A stretch of DNA of 64,000 nt from Halalkalibacter suaedae (GTDB taxonomy: Bacteria > Bacillota > Bacilli > Bacillales > Bacillaceae_D). The notes under the pieces are model-generated. The model made no database searches, was not told where the DNA came from, and saw nothing but the letters and a program-made list of their open reading frames with translations. The translations under genes were made by a program, and so were the position numbers. Each line of letters opens with the position of its first letter. Position 1 is the stretch's first letter. The stretch lies in NCBI RefSeq assembly GCF_017939705.1, contig NZ_JAGKSQ010000003.1, positions 186,001 through 250,000 on the forward strand, in the 5' to 3' direction. Positions 59,478-64,000 of this stretch are shown here, one piece after another.

Positions 59478-60323
59478 TTAATACATAGGAGGCATATGTG
59501 GAGGATTTGGTAAAACAGTATCATGTACATAAAGAGGAGCTGGCTTTAATCTCGGTTTTTTGCCGAAAGGTTCTGGATTATGAACATACTGGAACTGTCC
59601 TAATCCATCCATACTTGGCCCGTGAGCCCAACGCCCTTCCTTACTAGCTGTGCCACCAGATAAATCGTAGTACTCATATGAGACTGCCTGTTTCTCTAAA
59701 GAACGAGGGAATGTACTAGGTACGACAATGTTTTCTTTCTCCTCTAATTCACAAATAGCTGCATACCACTGGTTCTGATGCATCGTATCACGAGCAATTA
59801 ACCAAGAGAGCATATCCTTCACGCCTGGGTCTGTCGTCATTTCATATAAACGAACAGCTTGTAGGCGCCCCATTGATTCAGCAGTTAAGTTAGCTCTAAA
59901 GTCTGCTAATAGGTTACCGCTTGCTCCAATATATGAAGCAGTCCATGGGTTTCCTGCACTATCAACAGGCAATGAACCTAGACCAGAAACTATAACATGC
60001 TGTGGGTTCATCCCTCCTAAGACAGCTCCAATCACTGGATCCTTTGCCGCAAGCTCTTGATCACCAATAGGGGCATCATTTAGCAAACGAGCAATCATCG
60101 TTGCAAGCATTTCAACATGCGCTAGCTCTTCTGTACCAGTAGCTAATAATAGATCACGGTATTTTTCATCTCCACGTGAATTCCATCCTTGGAATAGATA
60201 TTGCATCGCTACAGAAATTTCCCCAAAATGCCCCCCTAAAATCTCTTGAAGCTTTTTCGCGTAAACGGCGTCCGGTCTAGTTGGCTTAGCGTTGTACTGC
60301 AAATTTTTAACATGATAAAACAT
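59478..60323 (-). CDS. Manganese catalase
   Basis: 281 residues. Ferritin-like di-manganese fold: LGGHFGEISVAMQYLFQGW, ATGTEELAHVEM, NLTAESMGRLQAVRLYEMT and IARDTMHQNQWY give the Glu and His ligands. Decomposes hydrogen peroxide. Related to CotJC and YjqC of Bacillus spores. Leftward upstream (about 60350-60360) is an AATAGAGTA similar to the SigK -10, so it may be a spore protein. Confidence 0.9.
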   Translation of the reverse strand: MFYHVKNLQYNAKPTRPDAVYAKKLQEILGGHFGEISVAMQYLFQGWNSRGDEKYRDLLLATGTEELAHVEMLATMIARLLNDAPIGDQELAAKDPVIGAVLGGMNPQHVIVSGLGSLPVDSAGNPWTASYIGASGNLLADFRANLTAESMGRLQAVRLYEMTTDPGVKDMLSWLIARDTMHQNQWYAAICELEEKENIVVPSTFPRSLEKQAVSYEYYDLSGGTASKEGRWAHGPSMDGLGQFQYVHNPEPFGKKPRLKPAPLYVHDTVLPNPPHMPPMY

Positions 60324-60441
60324 TCGTTCATCCCCTTTAAATAAAAATGACTTCTTTGCTACTCTATTCAGTCAAACGCCCAATTGTTACAAAAATTTTT
60401 TAATACTTTATGTATACAAGGATTTAAATGTAGAAAAAGAG

Positions 60442-60467
60442 AAAAAGGACAGGAAAAATCCCTGCCC
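60442..60467 (-). terminator. Terminator of cotX
   Basis: GGGCAGG with CCTGTCC (one wobble), 7-nt loop, then TTTTTCTC leftward. Confidence 0.75.
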
Positions 60468-60486
60468 TTCTTCATTTTCCATAAAC

Positions 60487-60966
60487 TTAAAGAATGTCTA
60501 AGTTTACTAGTAACGCAAGAAGAATTTGAAGTAATAATTGGATGTTTACACCAATTTGAGTATCTGTTGTTGTTACTTCAACGTTTCTTGAATTCTCAAT
60601 TACTGTTTTCTGTACTGAGATTTGCTTAATTTTAGAGCTTTGAAGTAATTCTTGTGTAATTTCTTCTGCTTGGTCGCTATCTGCAATTGAAATGCTAATT
60701 ACTAATGCGATTGCCGCTTGTAATGAAGCTTGTAATTGAACAGCCGCTTTCGTATCTGTTGTATTTACTGTAATATCACAAGAATCCTTAATGAAGATTA
60801 GCTCCTCAGAATGTTGTAATGTTTTGCTTACTTGACCAGCTTCTTGCACGACATCATCACCTTCTTCACAAGTTGGAATACAAGGGTGTGTTGATTTCGG
60901 GTCTAATGCTGACCACCCTGCTGATTTCGTTGTTGATTCTGTTGAGTAGTATACATCTTGATTCAT
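60487..60966 (-). CDS. cotX: Spore coat protein X
   Basis: 159 residues from the ATG at 60966 (AAAGGAGG eight bases upstream). Two copies of the CotX repeat lie at about 65-110 (DITVNTTDTKAAVQLQASLQ) and 128-159 (NVEVTTTDTQIGVNIQLLLQ). CotX belongs to the insoluble outer layer of the spore (crust). A SigK-like -10 is at 60995-61003. Confidence 0.9.
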   Translation of the reverse strand: MNQDVYYSTESTTKSAGWSALDPKSTHPCIPTCEEGDDVVQEAGQVSKTLQHSEELIFIKDSCDITVNTTDTKAAVQLQASLQAAIALVISISIADSDQAEEITQELLQSSKIKQISVQKTVIENSRNVEVTTTDTQIGVNIQLLLQILLALLVNLDIL

Positions 60967-60994
60967 TTTCAATTCCTCCTTTCGGTTTCTAATT

Positions 60995-61003
60995 TACTCT
61001 ATG
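60995..61003 (-). promoter_or_regulatory. SigK-like -10 of cotX
   Basis: Leftward CATAGAGTA, matching the SigK -10 consensus CATANNNTA, about 29 bases before the start codon. The -35 (AC) has an 18-base gap, slightly long. Confidence 0.55.
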
Positions 61004-61064
61004 TAACCTAGACATTTTTGCGTGGTCAATTGCCCTAAATCAAACGCCTATTTTGTTAGTCAAA

Positions 61065-61108
61065 TAAAAAAAGTGCCTCAACCGATCAATTTGACCGTTG
61101 TGACACTT
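61065..61108 (-). terminator. Terminator of cotW
   Basis: Leftward AAGTGTCACAAC pairs with GTTGAGGCACTT (3-nt internal loop), followed by TTTTTTT. Confidence 0.8.
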
Positions 61109-61116
61109 CCACCACA

Positions 61117-61437
61117 TTACTCTTCTTTTTCATCCTTGATAAATGTCTTCACATTACTAACATCATTATTACTGTTCGTTAATTTATTAAGTGTTTCTTG
61201 AACAAGTGGATTTATTTCTGGCTCTCCTCCAGCTTGATTTGATTGTTCAAAATCAGTTTCATCAACCGTTTTATTCTGATTTTGTAGAAATTTCTCAACC
61301 TCACTCTGTATTTGTTCCACAACATCTTTAACCTTATTTTTTTCTTCTTCAGACAGTTCAGCAGTTGACTTAGCATCGTGCTTTTTTAAGACTTTACCAA
61401 CCATTAGGTTAATCAAGTCTTTTTCGTAATTTTCCAA
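61117..61437 (-). CDS. cotW: CotW-like spore coat protein
   Basis: 106 residues. MVGKVLKKHDAKSTAELSEEEKNKVKDVVEQIQ followed by FLQNQNK has the layout of B. subtilis CotW (105 residues: KH, S-EEK, LIENQKK). Charged and helical, with a disordered middle. In B. subtilis cotW lies beside cotX, as here. A SigK-like promoter precedes it. CotV, CotY and CotZ are not in view. Confidence 0.7.
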   Translation of the reverse strand: MENYEKDLINLMVGKVLKKHDAKSTAELSEEEKNKVKDVVEQIQSEVEKFLQNQNKTVDETDFEQSNQAGGEPEINPLVQETLNKLTNSNNDVSNVKTFIKDEKEE

Positions 61438-61481
61438 TTAAATACACCCTTTCATAATCAATCTCTACCTATTAGCATTAT

Positions 61482-61490
61482 TAGCTTATG
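61482..61490 (-). promoter_or_regulatory. SigK-like -10 of cotW
   Basis: Leftward CATAAGCTA, an exact match to CATANNNTA, with an AC 17 bases upstream and 45 bases before the start. Confidence 0.6.
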
Positions 61491-61511
61491 AAAGTAATGA
61501 ATGTTTGGTGT

Positions 61512-61550
61512 AAAAAAACAGGTATTTCTTGCATTTACTCAAGAAATACC
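61512..61550 (-). terminator. Terminator of the BCCT gene
   Basis: GGTATTTCTTG and CAAGAAATACC, perfect 11-bp stem with 8-nt loop, then TGTTTTTTT leftward. Confidence 0.9.
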
Positions 61551-61565
61551 CTCGAAACTATTTCC

Positions 61566-63257
61566 TTATTTATTTTTCTTATCTGTAGTTATCTCATTAT
61601 AAATCTCTTCCTTTACTTGCTCATAAACATCTTCTTTAATTTCTTTCTTCATATCTTCCACCAATTCTTCTTTCAATTCTTCATATATCTCTTCACGAAT
61701 TTCTTTTGTTATTGATTCACGCCTCTTTGACTTCCGTTTCCGATCCTCTATCTTAAAATCCTTTCCTAACATCATTAGAACAGCTAGAATCATGAACACC
61801 ATAATTATTGCAAATGGAAGTGCGGCAATGATCGATGCAGTTTGCAGTGCTCCAAGGCCTCCATCACCACTAAGTAGTAATACACTAGCTGTTCCGGCTA
61901 TCAATAATCCCCAAATCATCTTAACGATGAGACCAGGATTTAAACTTCCGCGAGAGGTCATTGTTCCTAGAACATATGAAGCTGAATCAGCTGATGTAAT
62001 GAAGAAAATAAGAATTAATAGGACAGCAAGGAAGCTCGTTATCGCACTTAACGGAAGTTCTCCAAGTGTTGCAAACAAAGCTAGTTCCACATTATTCATA
62101 ACCAAATCACCAATTGGAGCAGTGCCTGCAATTTCAATATTAAGGGCAGTACCCCCAAAGGTAGTAAACCATATAACAGCTAGAACAGTTGGCACTAGAA
62201 GAACACCAATCATGAATTCTCGAATCGTTCTCCCCCTAGAAATGCGGGCAATAAATATCCCCATAAAAGGTGCCCAAGCAATATGCCACGCCCAAAAGAA
62301 AATCGTATTTGTACCAAGCCATGCACTCTCTGTGAATGGAGTCATCGTTAAACTCATTGATGCCACATTGGTAATATAGCCCCCAAGTGTCGTGACAAAG
62401 CTTTCAGCGATAAATAATGTAGGCCCAACAATAATAACAAAAATCAATAGTAAACCAGCAACTGCTAAATTGATATTACTTAGTGTTTTTATTCCTTTAT
62501 CCACGCCTTTTGCAGCGGAGAACATAAATAGAAACGTAACGATTGTTATAATAGTAATCTGTGTCCAAACATTATTTGGAATTGGTGAAATGTAGGATAG
62601 ACCACCTGTTATCTGAAGTGCACTTAACCCGAATGTGGTTGCAACCCCTGTACACGTAGCAATTACAGCTAATATATCAATCCCTTGACCAAACCACCCG
62701 TTTACACGATCACCGATTAGTGGATAAAATGCAGAACTAATTAAGGCCGGTCGGTCCTTTTTAAATTGCACATAAGCCAAGGTTAAACCGACAATTGAAA
62801 ATATTGCCCATGGATGAAGGGCCCAGTGGTAGACAGCATAACGTAAACCAGCCACCGCTGCCTGGGGTGTTTCAGCAGTGAAGCCCATTGGTGGATCTAA
62901 ATAGTACAAAACAGGCTCTGCAACTCCCCAAAAAACAAATCCAACCCCAATTCCTGCTGCAAACAGCATCCCAATCCATGAGTACCATGAATATTCTGGT
63001 CTCTCATCCGGCTTACCAAGTCGAATTCTTCCAAATGGACTAATAGCTAAAATAATAACAAACAAAACAAAAAATGCTGTAACAAGCATATAAAACCAGC
63101 CAAAATTATTTATCATCCAGCCTAATCCTTCACCAGCTGCTCTGTCTAGCGATTCTGGTGCAAGTGCTCCCCATGCAACAAAAAGACCGACAAGAATAGC
63201 TGAAATAATTAAGACACTACTCGGTCTCGATTCAACATTTGATTGATTTATCTTCAC
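61566..63257 (-). CDS. BCCT family osmolyte transporter
   Basis: 563 residues; GTG at 63257 is preferred (GGGTGG five bases upstream) over GTG at 63266. Twelve membrane helices; the family signature is in SWYSWIGMLFAAGIGVGFVFWGVAEP and WAWHIAWAPFMGIFIARISRGR. Imports betaine, choline or a related solute with sodium, like OpuD. The last ~60 residues are a strongly charged coiled-coil tail with regular EEIYEELKEEL-like heptads, probably the osmosensing cytosolic part. A terminator follows. Confidence 0.92.
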   Translation of the reverse strand: MKINQSNVESRPSSVLIISAILVGLFVAWGALAPESLDRAAGEGLGWMINNFGWFYMLVTAFFVLFVIILAISPFGRIRLGKPDERPEYSWYSWIGMLFAAGIGVGFVFWGVAEPVLYYLDPPMGFTAETPQAAVAGLRYAVYHWALHPWAIFSIVGLTLAYVQFKKDRPALISSAFYPLIGDRVNGWFGQGIDILAVIATCTGVATTFGLSALQITGGLSYISPIPNNVWTQITIITIVTFLFMFSAAKGVDKGIKTLSNINLAVAGLLLIFVIIVGPTLFIAESFVTTLGGYITNVASMSLTMTPFTESAWLGTNTIFFWAWHIAWAPFMGIFIARISRGRTIREFMIGVLLVPTVLAVIWFTTFGGTALNIEIAGTAPIGDLVMNNVELALFATLGELPLSAITSFLAVLLILIFFITSADSASYVLGTMTSRGSLNPGLIVKMIWGLLIAGTASVLLLSGDGGLGALQTASIIAALPFAIIMVFMILAVLMMLGKDFKIEDRKRKSKRRESITKEIREEIYEELKEELVEDMKKEIKEDVYEQVKEEIYNEITTDKKNK

Positions 63258-63415
63258 GCCTTCCACCCTTTCCCATCAGAAGAATTTATAGGTATTCCTA
63301 GCTTTTATTAATTACCCACTAACATCTTATTACAAACTCATCAATAAATTATTTTCTATCACTTCACCAGAAACTATTCAACCAAGCTATATAAATAATG
63401 AAAGGAGGTGATCAC

Positions 63416-63625
63416 ATGAATGAAGCACAACAAACTCGACTCTCACTTGTTTTTATTACCGGTGTAAATGAGGAAGGGAAAAACATCACGAAGACTAAAA
63501 GTTTTAGCAATGTCAAAGGTAGTGCTACAGACGAAAGCTTGGTTGCACTGACTAACGCCTTAGTAAGTCTTCAACAGCATCCACTTGCAGACTCTGTTCG
63601 TAACAATCATTACTCAGTTATCTAA
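63416..63625 (+). CDS. DUF1659 protein
   Basis: 69 residues from the ATG at 63416, three bases past a full AAAGGAGGTGAT. RLSLVFITGVNEEGKNITKTKSFSNVKGSATDESL matches DUF1659. It opens a cluster with DUF2922 and YvrJ proteins that is common in Bacillaceae and of unknown function. Confidence 0.8.
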   Translation: MNEAQQTRLSLVFITGVNEEGKNITKTKSFSNVKGSATDESLVALTNALVSLQQHPLADSVRNNHYSVI

Positions 63626-63650
63626 AATATGAAAATGAGGAGGAATAGCA

Positions 63651-63866
63651 ATGAGCAAACGTTTAGAACTATTGTTTAAAAATGAGGAAGGTCGTTCAGT
63701 CACTTTATCCGTTGACGATCCAATCGAACCACTTGATCAGGTTTTGATTACGAACTCAATGAATGAGATTATTGCAGGGGATACAATTGTGACAAGTGGT
63801 GGAAACCTGGTTGCTATTATAGGAGCACGTGTTGTTGAAAGAAATGTCACACCTGTAGAGTTGTAA
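63651..63866 (+). CDS. DUF2922 protein
   Basis: 71 residues. RLELLFKNEEGRSVTLSVDDPIEPL and GDTIVTSGGNLVAIIGARVVER fit DUF2922, which always appears beside DUF1659. Start ATG at 63651 with AGGAGG upstream. Function unknown. Confidence 0.8.
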   Translation: MSKRLELLFKNEEGRSVTLSVDDPIEPLDQVLITNSMNEIIAGDTIVTSGGNLVAIIGARVVERNVTPVEL

Positions 63867-63867
63867 T

Positions 63868-64000
63868 ATGGATGGTCTTAATGTTTGGATGCCACTACTC
63901 GGAGAATACGGTTTTCCTGTCATGGTTACAATCTATTTACTCTACCGGCTCGAGCAGAAGATTGATAATGTAACGACAGCAATCGATCGTTTACCCGAGA
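63868..64000 (+). CDS. YvrJ family protein, cut by the window edge
   Basis: Starts at the ATG at 63868, one base after the DUF2922 stop. The visible 44 residues run LNVWMPLLGEYGFPVMVTIYLLYRLEQKI, the YvrJ family pattern with one membrane helix. It belongs to the same cluster. The C-terminus lies beyond the window. Confidence 0.75.
   Translation, partial: MDGLNVWMPLLGEYGFPVMVTIYLLYRLEQKIDNVTTAIDRLPE

Noticed and set aside
61792-62379. 195-codon frame opposite the BCCT gene
   Set aside because: Antisense to a membrane transporter with clear family signature; no ribosome site.

Overview
The window looks like part of the chromosome of a spore-forming, flagellated Bacillaceae species, probably an alkaliphilic or halotolerant Bacillus relative. 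The pointers are strong GGAGG ribosome sites with frequent GTG and TTG starts, CotX and CotW type coat proteins, TnrA, T-box and S-box leaders, a Prli42 stressosome peptide, a BCCT osmolyte carrier, and partial synteny with the B. subtilis yqi-yqj region (artPQR, yqjA, yqjE, polY1, namA, proC, yqjQ). No rRNA, tRNA or CRISPR array was seen.

Bases 1 to about 15,830 are one end of a prophage or similar integrative element; the other end lies left of the window. It is inserted in asnO (asparagine synthetase), which keeps only about its first 396 codons here. The end beside asnO carries a large serine recombinase, an ImmA-type protease, a cI-like repressor and, between repressor and protease, an AT-rich three-gene cassette of unknown function (10187-13269). 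A divergent promoter region with repeated GAAAC-N5-GTTTC operators separates the repressor from a long leftward early operon: Cro-like regulator, other HTH proteins, Rha-type protein, DnaD-like and DnaC-like replication proteins, dUTPase, an XtrA-like protein, an Xpf sigma-like factor and a small tyrosine recombinase.

Bases 15,830 to 44,600 are chromosomal metabolism: PPK2 polyphosphate kinase, an EamA transporter with an attenuator-like leader, a proline T-box operon proB-proA-proC, aspartokinase, folE2, siroheme genes (sumT-hemD, sirB, sirC), tnrA, a secreted deacetylase-GNAT-subtilase trio, the sulfate assimilation operon cysH-sat-cysC, namA and an S-box controlled MetE-like gene. The siroheme and sulfate genes, usually one operon in B. 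subtilis, are split about 4.7 kb apart here.

Bases 44,900 to 50,750 hold a leftward flagellar cluster (ylqG-like, FlhB-like, fliS, a long flagellin, yaaR). Bases 50,800 to 64,000 hold polY1 with a LexA box, a PepT-like peptidase, prli42, an L,D-transpeptidase, yqjA, the arginine-type ABC system artPQR, lipoproteins, manganese catalase, cotX and cotW with SigK-like -10 boxes, a BCCT carrier, and the start of a DUF1659-DUF2922-YvrJ cluster.

Two families of structured intergenic repeats (A, about 240 bp, five copies; B, about 140 bp, two copies) sit mostly between convergent genes. Their hairpins show compensatory base changes between copies.
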